Source: Paraburkholderia sp. DHOC27 (GTDB taxonomy: Bacteria > Pseudomonadota > Gammaproteobacteria > Burkholderiales > Burkholderiaceae). Taken from it: DNA of 64,000 nucleotides. This document shows positions 43,811 through 52,196 of this stretch, one piece after another. The translations under genes and the position numbers were made by a program. Under the pieces are notes generated by a model. That model made no database searches. It saw nothing but the letters and a program-made list of their open reading frames with translations, and was not told where the DNA came from. Numbering within the stretch: position 1 is the stretch's first letter; the number at the start of each line of letters is the position of its first letter. Location of the stretch: the NCBI RefSeq assembly GCF_003429005.1, contig NZ_QVQV01000009.1, positions 1-64,000 of the forward strand, in the 5' to 3' direction.

Positions 43811-44110
43811 GAGGTCCTCCGGTTTGTGGACCACGCTACGTACAGCTTGAACTGCAGTTGCGTCTCTAGTTTTCTTGCGCAGTTAAACGCAAGTTCCATG
43901 CCGATTTGATCAACTGACCATGCGACGGGCTTTTGCTCCCAATACGCTCGAATTGACGGGCTGACGCAGGGCGAGACGTGTGCCGTGGAGGGTCGGGAAT
44001 GCGCTGTATTGAGCGCTCAGGCACCGCTGCGGTGCGAGAAGAGTGGGCAGACGGCCTTGTCTCAACCCACACACGAAGCATTGTGGTGTTTGATCATCGC
44101 CCCATGCAGA
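43811..44110. other. Noncoding stretch downstream of the CsbD hairpin
   Basis: No gene is supported. Short open frames here are arginine- or serine-rich with no ribosome site. No repeat or promoter is clear. Together with the CsbD hairpin (44111-44145) and the bases up to 44231, it forms a 421-bp gap. Confidence 0.5.
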
Positions 44111-44145
44111 AGCGCCCCCGCCATGCATGACATGGCGGGGGCGCT
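44111..44145. terminator. GC-rich perfect hairpin downstream of the csbD-like gene
   Basis: A 15-bp perfect stem (AGCGCCCCCGCCATG and its complement) with a 5-nt loop is followed on the plus strand by TTAAA. It lies 87 bp past the csbD-like stop. Probably the end of that minus-strand transcript; the T-tract is poor. Confidence 0.65.
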
Positions 44146-44231
44146 TTAAACACCGCGTCGATCAACCTGCGCTACAAGATTTCGCTAGCGGCGCTGCGAT
44201 CAACAACGGTGATCAACGCTCGTCAACACTC

Positions 44232-44420
44232 TTAGTGGTGACGCTTGACCGAATCCTTCGCTGCTTCGCGAGCGTCGCCCATGTCCTTGCGAGCCTGCCC
44301 TGCGGCTTGCTGGAGATCGCCCTTCATCTCACGGCCAGGGTTTCCCGTGACCTTGCCAGCAGCTTCGTTCATCTTGCCCTTTGCCTTTTCAGCAACGCCC
44401 TTCACCTGGTCCTTGTTCAT
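44232..44420 (-). CDS. CsbD family stress protein
   Basis: Small hydrophilic protein of 62 residues, the usual CsbD length. It reads MNKDQVKGVAEKAKGKMNEAAGKVTG then EMKGDLQQAAGQARKDMGDAREAAKD, a charged helical pattern with the family's KGKxxExxGKxxG signature. CsbD proteins accumulate in stationary phase or stress; their biochemical role is not established. A GGAGG site precedes the ATG. It is monocistronic. Confidence 0.94.
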   Translation of the reverse strand: MNKDQVKGVAEKAKGKMNEAAGKVTGNPGREMKGDLQQAAGQARKDMGDAREAAKDSVKRHH

Positions 44421-44781
44421 GACGTCCTCCGTAAGTTGCGACTGGATTGTCGCGGCGTATAAGTCTGCGCAAGCAGCGTTCCCGAGGAAATGACGGTCGG
44501 GTGGACTGCCTGCCGCGTCCACTGGCGCGCCATAGCAGACAACGGATTCCCCCGTTCGGGCCGACGCTCGACTCCTGGAGTTTGTTGGCCGATGCGCGTT
44601 CTGCGAAGTGTCGCTACAGGCGCAAATACAGCGCCAAAGCCGGTAAATCCGCGCAATTCATCGAACTGCATGGACATTCGGCCTCGCTTCGCCTGATCGC
44701 CGCGCGCACTTCGTCATTACACTGTTTTTCATGGGCACAACGATTCACCGAGCCCATCCGCGGTCTCCCCCCGCGTGTGTT

Positions 44782-44811
44782 TTGACCGTACCACCGTAAG
44801 AGCAGTTTGAT
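44782..44811 (+). promoter_or_regulatory. Candidate sigma-70 promoter of a possible noncoding RNA
   Basis: TTGACC (44782-44787) is followed, 18 bp later, by TTTGAT (44806-44811), a four-of-six match to -10. It is the only credible promoter pair upstream of the repeat region that ends in the terminator at 45303-45335. Confidence 0.35.
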
Positions 44812-44885
44812 TTGAGGCAGTTTGTAGAAGCACGAGTCACAACAGCAGCGAACACAGCAGTAGCAGTCAGCATCATGAAGTCGGC

Positions 44886-44979
44886 AGTTGCAGTGAGAGT
44901 GGCATCACGAAGTTGCAGTGGAAGTTGCATCAGGCAGTCGAAATTGCTTCACGGAGTTGCAGTCGAAATTGCATCACGC
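44886..44979 (+). repeat. 25-bp degenerate tandem repeat
   Basis: Units 44886-44910, 44911-44935 and 44955-44979 are each 25 bp with the shared skeleton AGTTGCAGT-x5/6-TTGCATCACG. A truncated 19-bp unit lies at 44936-44954, and a fading fifth copy follows at 44980. The period is not a multiple of three, so it is not a protein repeat. Confidence 0.7.
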
Positions 44980-45302
44980 AGTCGTATCACGATGTTGCCG
45001 CAGAAGTCGCAGTGGAAGTCGTCGTAGAACAGCAGTCGCATGACCGGTACAGCATGTGCAACACCCAGCAGTCAGAGCAAAAGAAAGGCAGTCGAAGGCC
45101 AGTAGCGCAATACGAGTTGAAGTCGCCGTAACAGTACCCAGCCGTCGCAACAAAAAAAGCATCACGCAGGAAAAGCAACAGGGGTTCGTAGTAGAGCGAG
45201 GGTCAAGGACCGAGCCTTGAAGCAGTAAAGAGCGATGACGTTGTTGTGGTGGGACCAGGTCGGCAGGCATCCACGCGCCGGTACGACTCTTCCATCCTGT
45301 CG

Positions 45303-45335
45303 AGCCCTGCCCCCACCGGGACAGGGCTTTTTTTT
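45303..45335 (+). terminator. Strong Rho-independent terminator
   Basis: AGCCCTG and CAGGGCT arms with an inner CCC/GGG pairing and a 4-nt loop are followed by eight T residues. It ends whatever transcript crosses the repeat region from the left. Confidence 0.88.
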
Positions 45336-45526
45336 GCGTGCCGCGTGTCATTCCGCGTCATCCGGCATCCACGCGCGGCGATTCTCTGCCGGGCGCCTGC
45401 AACTTTAAGTCTGTCTTAATTCTGACTCGCCATGATGCATCCCAGGACGTCACACAAAGCGTCCATCACCGCGGCTCCTGCACAGTGCAGTGGTCGTCGG
45501 CGTCATCGAAAGAGGTGAACATCGTC

Positions 45527-46009
45527 ATGTCCAGCAAATCGCAACACCGCAAGCGCAGCCAACCCGCCATGTCGCCGCTTCTGCGCGCACTCACGTTCAG
45601 CCGCGCGGCGCACGAACCCGTCACGCAAGCCATGCTGCTGCAAAGCTATGCCGCGCTGGATGCGTTCCGGCGCGGCCACGGATCGCGCGAGTTGTTCATG
45701 ACGCTCGGCCGGCATCTGCTGGTGGCGGAAGAACTGTGCGCGCTCGGACTCGAAGCATCGGAGCTGGATTACGTCGAAGCAGCTCATGCGGCGATGGTGC
45801 ATCTCGATGCCACCGAGCACCAACCCGGTAGCTGGCGTCTCGATGACGACGAATATGTCCGCCTGTGCGCGGCGCTGGCGATCTTCGATGCGCAACTGGC
45901 CGAGGCCTCGCTCGAGATGATCGCGCGCGCCGAAGCGCGCATGGTGGAAGGTTTGCTGCGTACCGGACGCGAGCAGCCGCTCATGGCGGGGCCCGTTTCT
46001 GCCTGGTGA
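45527..46009 (+). CDS. Hypothetical cytoplasmic protein
   Basis: Predicted 160-residue helical protein starting MSSKSQHRKRSQPAM, with GAGGTG about 10 nt upstream. The core LLQSYAALDAFRRGHGSRELFMTLGRHLLVAEELCALG resembles small Burkholderia proteins of unknown function found near stress genes. A second conserved-looking helix pair follows (YVEAAHAAMVHLDATEHQPGSWRLDDDE). There is no signal peptide, membrane segment or known domain. The frame is open 63 codons upstream, but that portion overlaps the preceding terminator region. Confidence 0.65.
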   Translation: MSSKSQHRKRSQPAMSPLLRALTFSRAAHEPVTQAMLLQSYAALDAFRRGHGSRELFMTLGRHLLVAEELCALGLEASELDYVEAAHAAMVHLDATEHQPGSWRLDDDEYVRLCAALAIFDAQLAEASLEMIARAEARMVEGLLRTGREQPLMAGPVSAW

Positions 46010-46167
46010 GCGAAGGGTGATGGTGCTCAGTTGATGGCGCTCAGTTCGAGCGCAGGATATGGCGACGCCTCCCGTTTCATGGAGGCGCTGCCAATCCTTC
46101 CCGCTGCGTTGCATCCGCAAAGAACCACGCCTAAGGGATGAACGGCGAGCAGCCGCTTCCCAGTCGC

Positions 46168-47064
46168 TCAGAACTCGTAGTTGACTGACAGATCGAGCAC
46201 GCCATTCGACGAGCGTTGCGTGATCGGACTGCGTGCCGCGCTGCCCACCAGTTGTTCGAGCGCAAGGTCACAGGCCGCGAACCAGTGCTTCTGGAAGAAC
46301 CAGATCGCGCTGACGCCGAAGCCCGCCGACTTGATACCGGCACTCGCGTGATAGTACGGATAGTTCGACGCCGCCGCCTGTGCCGGATTGACGCCGAACC
46401 ACGTGTTCATATAGTTGGAATCCGCGAACGTCACGCTCGGGCCCGCAAACCAGAAGAACGTTTTCGAACTGCCCGGCAGCGGCATATACGCGCCGAGGTC
46501 GCCCACCCAGCCGTTCGAGCCGCCGAAACTGCGGCGAATGTCGGCGCGCAACACCAGCGGGAAATCCTTCGACACGACGTAGTCCGCCGCCAGCTTGACC
46601 TCGGGCGCCGGGTTGATGTTGCCCATGCCGTGCAGGTGTTCGTCGTCGTCCTGACCGCGCCGGCCGAGGTCATACGCGGCTGCGATGCTGATGCGCCAGT
46701 TCTGGCCTTGCAGCACGTTGGCGCCGAAGCCCTCACCCGTGGAAGCGAAGTACAGGTCGCTGTAGCGAATGTCGATGCTCGGGCCGCCTTCGAAGTGATA
46801 GCGATCCGAACCGTCGTACCGGGGCTGCAACGCCATAGCGGCGCCGACCGCCACCTGCCAGGTGGGAATGGTCGGCTCCATCAGCTTTTCGAGCGGCACG
46901 CCTGCGGAGTATTGCCACTCCTGCAGGGGCGCGGGGGTTTGAGCCATGACGGTGGTGGGGAATGCCGCGGCTCCGACGAGGGTGGCAACTGCCAGATACG
47001 GCGCCGCGAATCTTGTTTGTTTGTCACGGCTCTTGAGCGTCCGTGTTCTCCGAGTGTCCAACAC
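46168..47064 (-). CDS. MipA/OmpV family outer-membrane protein
   Basis: Predicted outer-membrane beta-barrel of 298 residues. It has a signal peptide (RFAAPYLAVATLVGAAAFP, cleaved at AQT) and MipA signatures such as WQVAVGAAMALQPRYDGSDRYHFEGGPSIDIRYSDLYFAS. It ends in an aromatic residue (NYEF). MipA scaffolds murein-synthesis enzymes in E. coli; in many bacteria the role is unclear. The start is a GTG (47064), with GGAGG 4 nt upstream; a TTG next to it is equally possible. An ATG at 47157 has no site. Isolated gene. Confidence 0.9.
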   Translation of the reverse strand: MLDTRRTRTLKSRDKQTRFAAPYLAVATLVGAAAFPTTVMAQTPAPLQEWQYSAGVPLEKLMEPTIPTWQVAVGAAMALQPRYDGSDRYHFEGGPSIDIRYSDLYFASTGEGFGANVLQGQNWRISIAAAYDLGRRGQDDDEHLHGMGNINPAPEVKLAADYVVSKDFPLVLRADIRRSFGGSNGWVGDLGAYMPLPGSSKTFFWFAGPSVTFADSNYMNTWFGVNPAQAAASNYPYYHASAGIKSAGFGVSAIWFFQKHWFAACDLALEQLVGSAARSPITQRSSNGVLDLSVNYEF

Positions 47065-47394
47065 CCATCCTCCGATCGCGCCTGCTGCGAATTGATAGAC
47101 CGTCCGCCGCTGAATTCCCGCAAGTCCGCGTGAGGCTGTAACACCTGCTACGCGCACGCGCCTTGCGATGTAATTTTTTCAGCAAACGGTATGGATAAGC
47201 CTGTCGAGCGGGCGGATCGGCTGATGCAGGCCGGCGTGTGCAAAAGGAAAAACGCCTGCTGAACCGCAATCCGCCCAATGCGTGACATTTGGCTGGCACG
47301 ACCAGTGCAATATCCGGGCCCGATCGGAAGAAGAAGCGTGCGGCCGCTCAACGAGTCTCGCAAAAACTTCAGGCCATCGAGAAGCGTGCGCCGC
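47065..47394. other. Intergenic region between mipA-like and LysR genes
   Basis: No gene or repeat is supported in this 330-bp stretch. It holds the promoter of the MipA-like gene and lies beyond the LysR stop codon. Confidence 0.5.
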
Positions 47395-48285
47395 TCATGC
47401 GCCCATCGTTTTGGCTAATTGCTCGCGCAGGAATGCCACCAACGCCTGAATGGTCGTCGAGGTCTGACGGTGCTGCGGATAGACCGCATACAGTGCCGCG
47501 GCATGCGGCAGATACGGCTCCAGCACTTCGACGAGTTGCCCCGTTTTGAGCCCATGCGCGACGATGAAATCCGGCAATCGCGCAATGCCTAGGCCGGCCA
47601 TTGCCGCGTCGCGGATCAGTTCGCCATTGTTGGCGCGCAACGGCCCATGCACCTCCACTGACTTGTGCACGCCGTCCACCACGAACTCCCAGGTGGTCGG
47701 GCCGCCGTGTCCATAGAGCAGGCACGCGTGACGTTCGAGCGCCGCGGGTGTGGCGGGCGTGCCGCGTCGGCGCAAATACTGCGGGCTGCAGCAGGCCACC
47801 ATGCGCACCTCCGCCAGCTTCTGCGCAATCAGCGTTGAATCCGCCAGCGTGCCGATGCGGATCGCCATGTCGAAACCCTCGCCCACCACGTCGACGAGCC
47901 GGTCGCTCAGTTCCATGTCGAAACGCACCTCGGCGTGGCGGCTCAGGAATGCCGCGATCAGCGGCGACAGATGCACCATGCCGAACGACATTGGTGCGCT
48001 CACGCGCAACAGACCGTGTGGCGTCGCGCGACGCAGCGACATGGCCTGCTCCGCCTCCGCTACCTCGCCGAGAATGCGGCGCGCCCGCTCGTAAAACTCC
48101 TGCCCGAGATCCGTGACCGCTAGCTTGCGCGTGTTGCGTATCAGAAGACGCACGCCGAGCGATTCCTCCAGCGCCATCACGCGGCGGCTGACGAACTGCT
48201 TCGAGAGCGAGAGCCGGTTGGCCGCCGTGGTGAAATTGCGCGCGTCGACCGTGGCCACGAAAATCCGCATGTCGTCGAATTGCAT
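47395..48285 (-). CDS. LysR-family transcriptional regulator (divergent from pirin)
   Basis: LTTR of 296 residues. The helix-turn-helix lies in MQFDDMRIFVATVDARNFTTAANRLSLSKQFVSRRVMALEESLGVRLLIRNTRKLAVTDLG. The effector-binding domain covers 90-290, with WEFVVDGVHKSVEVHGPLRANNGELI. It is 131 bp from the divergent pirin-like gene, as in many proteobacteria where this subtype controls pirin. A GTG four codons earlier overlaps the ribosome site, so the ATG is used. Confidence 0.93.
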   Translation of the reverse strand: MQFDDMRIFVATVDARNFTTAANRLSLSKQFVSRRVMALEESLGVRLLIRNTRKLAVTDLGQEFYERARRILGEVAEAEQAMSLRRATPHGLLRVSAPMSFGMVHLSPLIAAFLSRHAEVRFDMELSDRLVDVVGEGFDMAIRIGTLADSTLIAQKLAEVRMVACCSPQYLRRRGTPATPAALERHACLLYGHGGPTTWEFVVDGVHKSVEVHGPLRANNGELIRDAAMAGLGIARLPDFIVAHGLKTGQLVEVLEPYLPHAAALYAVYPQHRQTSTTIQALVAFLREQLAKTMGA

Positions 48286-48416
48286 TGAATTGTCCACTCC
48301 TGAGTGACAGTGTTTCCTGTTTTGTCCCGATTATAAGCCTGTGGATTGACGTAAACTGCTGTTCGTGGATCACGGTGCAGCAACCCTTGCCGGATCGCCA
48401 ACTCAGGAGAATGAGC

Positions 48417-49142
48417 ATGCTCGACATCAGACACGCCAATCAACGCGGCCGCGCGGAGCACGGCTGGCTCAGCTCGCGTCATACCTTTTCGTTTGCGCAC
48501 TATCACGATCCGAAGCAGAACGGCTTCTCGGATCTGCTGGTGATCAACGACGACCGTGTCGCGCCGGCCCAGGGTTTCGGCAAGCATCCGCATCGCGACA
48601 TGGAGATTTTTTCGTACGTGCTGGAAGGCGCGCTGGAACACAAGGACACGATGGGCACGGGCTCCGTGATCGTGCCGGGCGACATCCAGTTGATGAGCGC
48701 AGGCACCGGCGTCGCGCATAGCGAGTACAACCACTCGCGCACCGACCCCGTGCACTTCCTGCAGATCTGGATTGCGCCGGCCCGTACCGGCACGGCGCCG
48801 CGCTATCAGCAAAGCCACTTCGGCGCGGCGGACAAGCGGGGCGTGCTGCGTCTCGTGATGTCGCCGGATGGCGCGCAGGAGTCGCTAGTGGTGCAGCAGG
48901 ACGCACGGGTGTATGCAGGGCTGTTCGACGGCGATGAAAACGCGGAACTGACGCTCGCGCCGAATCGCTACGCGTACGTGCATGTGGCGCGCGGCAGCAT
49001 CAACGTGAACGGCGTGGCGCTCGGCGAAGGTGACGGCGTGCGCGTGCGTGACGAAGAACGGCTGAGCTTCACGCAAGGCCAGGACGCGGAAGTGCTCGTC
49101 TTCGATCTGCGCAACATCGAGACGTCGGAGTTCTGGTCTTAA
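48417..49142 (+). CDS. Pirin family protein (YhhW-like, quercetin dioxygenase type)
   Basis: Bicupin protein of 241 residues. It starts MLDIRHANQRGRAEHGWLSSRHTFSFAHYHDP, a pirin hallmark, with metal ligands in FGKHPHRDMEIFSYVLEGALEHKD (His57, His59 and His/Glu101-103). E. coli YhhW degrades quercetin in vitro; the natural substrate of such pirins is unsettled. The second ATG of two is used because AGGAGA lies 7 nt upstream. It is divergent from its LysR-type neighbour. Confidence 0.93.
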   Translation: MLDIRHANQRGRAEHGWLSSRHTFSFAHYHDPKQNGFSDLLVINDDRVAPAQGFGKHPHRDMEIFSYVLEGALEHKDTMGTGSVIVPGDIQLMSAGTGVAHSEYNHSRTDPVHFLQIWIAPARTGTAPRYQQSHFGAADKRGVLRLVMSPDGAQESLVVQQDARVYAGLFDGDENAELTLAPNRYAYVHVARGSINVNGVALGEGDGVRVRDEERLSFTQGQDAEVLVFDLRNIETSEFWS

Positions 49143-49386
49143 GGACGAATCGGCACGAACCGGCGTTTGAACGTATTGGGGAAACAAAGCCATGAACCGA
49201 ATTGCCTCGGTAATTGCCTGTTGTTCGGTTCATGGCAACCACGACCCGCGTCCTACGATTTAACCGTGGCGCGCCGAGTGCCACCTCCGGCACGCAGCGC
49301 CGCGGCTCACCCAGATTGGCCGCCCCTGGCCTGCCTCGATCGATTCACGAATGCAGTCACAAAACCGCATTAGCGGGGAGGCCATC

Positions 49387-49575
49387 ATGGATATCGTCAA
49401 ACTCGCCCGGTCTTCGGGTTTGCAGATTTTGCTCGACGCACGCATTGGACGTGAGACGTATCACAGTGTGAGCGGCTCGCTGTCTTCGCTGCAACGCTTT
49501 GCCGACGCCATTCGCGCGGCGCTCGAAGATGAGCGTGCGGACAGTCTGGTGCCGCTGGAGCGTAGTGAGGCGTGA
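49387..49575 (+). CDS. Small hypothetical protein
   Basis: Predicted 62-residue protein starting MDIVKLARSSGLQILLDARIGRETY, with GGGGAGG just upstream. It ends in a charged tail (RAALEDERADSLVPLERSEA) and is probably a helix-strand-helix soluble protein. No known domain. It is followed by a bidirectional terminator and convergent with ahpF. Confidence 0.6.
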   Translation: MDIVKLARSSGLQILLDARIGRETYHSVSGSLSSLQRFADAIRAALEDERADSLVPLERSEA

Positions 49576-49594
49576 GGCCACGCACAAACGCAAA

Positions 49595-49621
49595 AAAGCC
49601 CGCTGACAATCAGCGGGCTTT
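49595..49621. terminator. Bidirectional Rho-independent terminator
   Basis: A 12-bp perfect stem (AAAGCCCGCTGA and its complement) with a 3-nt loop separates the small plus-strand gene from ahpF. On the minus strand it is followed by six T residues, so it most strongly ends the ahpCF transcript. Confidence 0.9.
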
Positions 49622-49686
49622 CCCTTGCAACGGGCGGTCGGTGAACGCAGGGGCAACATAGAACCCCACGCGCCTTCATCAACCCA

Positions 49687-51282
49687 TCAGCTCACCGCAA
49701 GCGCGGCTTCGTCCTCGGCTTCGACTTCATCGTCCGCGCTATTGCGAATCAGATGATCGAAGGCCGCCAGCGATGCCTTCGCGCCCTCGCCCACCGCAAT
49801 CACGATCTGTTTGAACGGCACGGTCGTCACGTCGCCCGCGGCGAACACGCCCGGGACCGAAGTGGCGCCGCGCGCATCGACCACGATCTCGCCGTGCTTC
49901 GACAGTTCAACCGTGCCCTTGAGCCACTCGGTGTTCGGCACGAGGCCGATCTGCACGAACACGCCTTCCAGCTCGACGCGCTGCGTCTCGCCCGAACGCA
50001 GATCCTTGTAGACCAGACCGTTGACCTTCTTGCCATCACCGGTGATCTCCGTGGTCTGCGCCTGGGTGATGATCGTCACGTTGGCGAGGCTGCGCAGCTT
50101 GCGTTGCAGCACTTCGTCAGCACGCAGTTGCGCACCGAACTCCAGCAACGTCACGTGACTCACGATCCCGGCCAGATCGATTGCCGCTTCGACGCCTGAA
50201 TTCCCGCCGCCAATCACCGAGACGCGCTTGCCCTTGAAGAGCGGGCCGTCGCAATGCGGGCAATAGGCCACGCCGTGATTGCGATATTCGCGCTCGCCGG
50301 GCACGTTGATTTCGCGCCAGCGCGCGCCCGTGGCCAGCACGATGGTCTTCGCCTTCAGCACCGCGCCGTTGGCCAGATGCACTTCGTGGATGCGGCCGGG
50401 AATCAGCGCTTCAGCACGTTGCACATCCATGATGTCCACTTCGTAGCTCTTCACATGCTGCTCGAGCGCCGTTGCGAATTTGGGTCCTTCGGTCTCCTGA
50501 ACAGAGACGAAGTTCTCGATGGCGAGCGTATCGAGCACCTGGCCGCCAAAGCGTTCTGCGACCACGCCCGTCGCAATGCCCTTGCGCGCGGAATAGATTG
50601 CCGCTGCCGCTGCCGCGGGTCCGCCGCCGACGATCAGCGTATCGAACACCGGTTTGTTTTGCAGCGCCCTGGCCGCACGCGCACCGGCTCCAGTATCGAG
50701 CTTCGCGAGAATTTCCTTCACGCCGCTGCGGCCCTGGCCAAATACTTCACCGTTCAGGAACATGGTCGGCACGGCCATGATCTGGCGTGCTTCGACTTCG
50801 TTCTGGAACAGCGCACCGTCAATCGCCACGTGGCGAATGCGCGGATTGATGAGTGCCATCACGTTCAGCGCCTGCACGACTTCCGGGCAGTTCTGGCATG
50901 ACAGCGAGAAATACGTTTCGAATTGATAGTCGCCGTCGAGTTCGCGGATCTGCTCGATCACCGCGTCGTCGAGCTTGACCGGATGGCCGCCCACCTGCAG
51001 CAGCGCGAGGACCAGCGAGGTAAATTCATGCCCCATCGGGATGCCCGCGAAGCGGATACCGGTGGCCTTACCCGGCTCGCCGATCGAAAACGACGGCTTG
51101 CGTTGCTCGCCTTCGCTGCGCTCGACTACACTCACGCGTTCCGACAGCGACGCGATATCGTCGAGCAGAGCCCGCAATTCCTGCGATTTGGCGCTGTCGT
51201 CGAGCGAAGCGACGATCTCGATGGGCCGGCTGACCTTTTCCAGGTACGTTTTCAACTGAGTCTTGAGATTGGCGTCCAGCAT
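49687..51282 (-). CDS. ahpF: Alkyl hydroperoxide reductase subunit F (NADH-dependent peroxiredoxin reductase)
   Basis: Flavoprotein of 531 residues that recycles AhpC with NADH. The N-terminal double thioredoxin-like domain has the redox CxxC in SLSCQNCPEV (near residue 130). The thioredoxin-reductase-like part has FAD-binding GGGPAAAAAA, the second CxxC in YCPHCDG (near 348), and NAD-binding VIGGGNSG. The start MLDANLKTQL is the typical N-terminus; an upstream frame to 51387 is not. It is 187 bp downstream of ahpC, and a perfect long hairpin lies between. Confidence 0.96.
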   Translation of the reverse strand: MLDANLKTQLKTYLEKVSRPIEIVASLDDSAKSQELRALLDDIASLSERVSVVERSEGEQRKPSFSIGEPGKATGIRFAGIPMGHEFTSLVLALLQVGGHPVKLDDAVIEQIRELDGDYQFETYFSLSCQNCPEVVQALNVMALINPRIRHVAIDGALFQNEVEARQIMAVPTMFLNGEVFGQGRSGVKEILAKLDTGAGARAARALQNKPVFDTLIVGGGPAAAAAAIYSARKGIATGVVAERFGGQVLDTLAIENFVSVQETEGPKFATALEQHVKSYEVDIMDVQRAEALIPGRIHEVHLANGAVLKAKTIVLATGARWREINVPGEREYRNHGVAYCPHCDGPLFKGKRVSVIGGGNSGVEAAIDLAGIVSHVTLLEFGAQLRADEVLQRKLRSLANVTIITQAQTTEITGDGKKVNGLVYKDLRSGETQRVELEGVFVQIGLVPNTEWLKGTVELSKHGEIVVDARGATSVPGVFAAGDVTTVPFKQIVIAVGEGAKASLAAFDHLIRNSADDEVEAEDEAALAVS

Positions 51283-51346
51283 GGCGATTCGAATTCCGTG
51301 ACGAGGGTTGAAGCTCCGGGCGCCACCGCGAGATGTGGCGAGGAGG

Positions 51347-51388
51347 CGTGCCCAGCGTTGCATGACAGCGCATGCAACGCTGGGCACG
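51347..51388. repeat. Perfect 18-bp inverted repeat between ahpC and ahpF
   Basis: The arms 51347-51364 and 51371-51388 are exact complements, with a 6-nt loop. There is no T-run after either arm, so it is not a classical terminator. In the ahpC-ahpF transcript it would form a very stable stem after the ahpC coding region. Confidence 0.9.
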
Positions 51389-51469
51389 TGAGATGCGCCC
51401 GCGGGTGGCGCGTGCTACGAGGCGACAAACAAGGCGTCTGAAACGACGCCTTCCGCTGCACGAAGCAGC

Positions 51470-52033
51470 TTAGATCTTGCCGACCAGGTCGAGCGACGGG
51501 GTCAGCGTGTCAGCACCCGGCGTCCACTTGGCGGGGCAGACTTCACCCGGATGGGCGGCGATGTATTGCGCAGCCTGCACCTTGCGCAGCAGTTCGCCGG
51601 CGTCACGGCCAATGCCGTTGTCGTGGATTTCGCACAGCTTGATCTCGCCTTCCGGGTTGATCACGAAGGTGCCGCGCAGTGCCATGCCTTCTTCTTCGAT
51701 CAGCACGTCGAAGTTGCGCGAGATCGCCAGCGTCGGATCGGCAATCATCGGATACTTGATCTTCTGGATCGTGTCCGACGTGTCATGCCAGGCCTTGTGG
51801 GTGAAGTGCGTATCCGTCGACACGCTGTAGATCTCGACGCCGAGCTTCTGGAATTCGGCGTAACGGTCGGCCAGGTCGCCCAGTTCGGTCGGGCAGACAA
51901 ACGTGAAGTCAGCCGGGTAGAACACGACGACCGACCACTTGCCCTTGAGGGTTTCGTCAGTGACAGTCTGGAAGTCGCCGTTGTGATAAGCGGTTGCCTT
52001 GAAAGGTTTGATCTGGCTGTTGATGATCGGCAT
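51470..52033 (-). CDS. ahpC: Alkyl hydroperoxide reductase subunit C (2-Cys peroxiredoxin)
   Basis: Peroxiredoxin of 187 residues that reduces hydrogen peroxide and organic peroxides. Peroxidatic Cys47 is in FYPADFTFVCPTEL and the resolving cysteine is near 166 in GEVCPAKW. The start MPIINSQIKPFKATAYHNG and the length are those of enterobacterial-type AhpC. It is first gene of the ahpCF operon. An OxyR-like site overlaps its probable promoter. Confidence 0.98.
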   Translation of the reverse strand: MPIINSQIKPFKATAYHNGDFQTVTDETLKGKWSVVVFYPADFTFVCPTELGDLADRYAEFQKLGVEIYSVSTDTHFTHKAWHDTSDTIQKIKYPMIADPTLAISRNFDVLIEEEGMALRGTFVINPEGEIKLCEIHDNGIGRDAGELLRKVQAAQYIAAHPGEVCPAKWTPGADTLTPSLDLVGKI

Positions 52034-52106
52034 CGAATGCGTCCTCTTGGTGGGTCAGTGGTTGAGAAAGTGGTGTCAGTATGTCTGGATACGCTTAATA
52101 GAAAAA

Positions 52107-52143
52107 GTTGATTGTTTAAATGATGATGATTGCGTATATCTAT
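52107..52143 (-). promoter_or_regulatory. Possible OxyR site upstream of ahpC
   Basis: On the minus strand, ATAG, CAAT, ATTT and CAAC are spaced by exactly 7 bp, following the four-element OxyR layout with decreasing match (11 of 16 positions). It abuts a weak -35 (TCATTT, 52118-52123) and -10 TATTAA (52095-52100), 17 bp apart. Confidence 0.4.
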
Positions 52144-52196
52144 TTGATGGCTCTGGTCGACCCACGCGCGGCCCGAAACGGTCATGGGTGGTGCCG

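Larger units (their letters stand above)
44818..45335 (+). ncRNA. Candidate long noncoding RNA with degenerate repeats
   Basis: About 520 bp between a promoter candidate and a strong intrinsic terminator, with no convincing open frame on either strand. The sequence is purine-rich on the plus strand and dominated by the words GCAGT, GTTGCA and GCATCACG. It includes several copies of a 25-bp degenerate unit. Short frames here have skewed Ser/Arg/Val content and no ribosome site. I do not recognise an RNA family. Whether it is transcribed is unproved. Confidence 0.35.
44421..45526. other. 1.1-kb gene-free region
   Basis: This is the longest stretch without a supportable gene. Its first 350 bp show nothing recognisable. 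From 44782 on it has a TTGACC-type promoter candidate, a 25-bp degenerate tandem repeat and a strong terminator, described separately. GC content falls visibly in 44800-45250 compared with flanking genes. Confidence 0.6.

Noticed and set aside
44987..45351. Minus-strand frame with Leu/Cys-rich segments in the repeat region
   Set aside because: It crosses the strong terminator and the repeats, and the composition follows the reverse complement of the degenerate repeats rather than a protein.
45338..45526. 63-codon extension of the hypothetical gene at 45527
   Set aside because: It begins at the terminator of the upstream region and has no ribosome site or protein-like composition.
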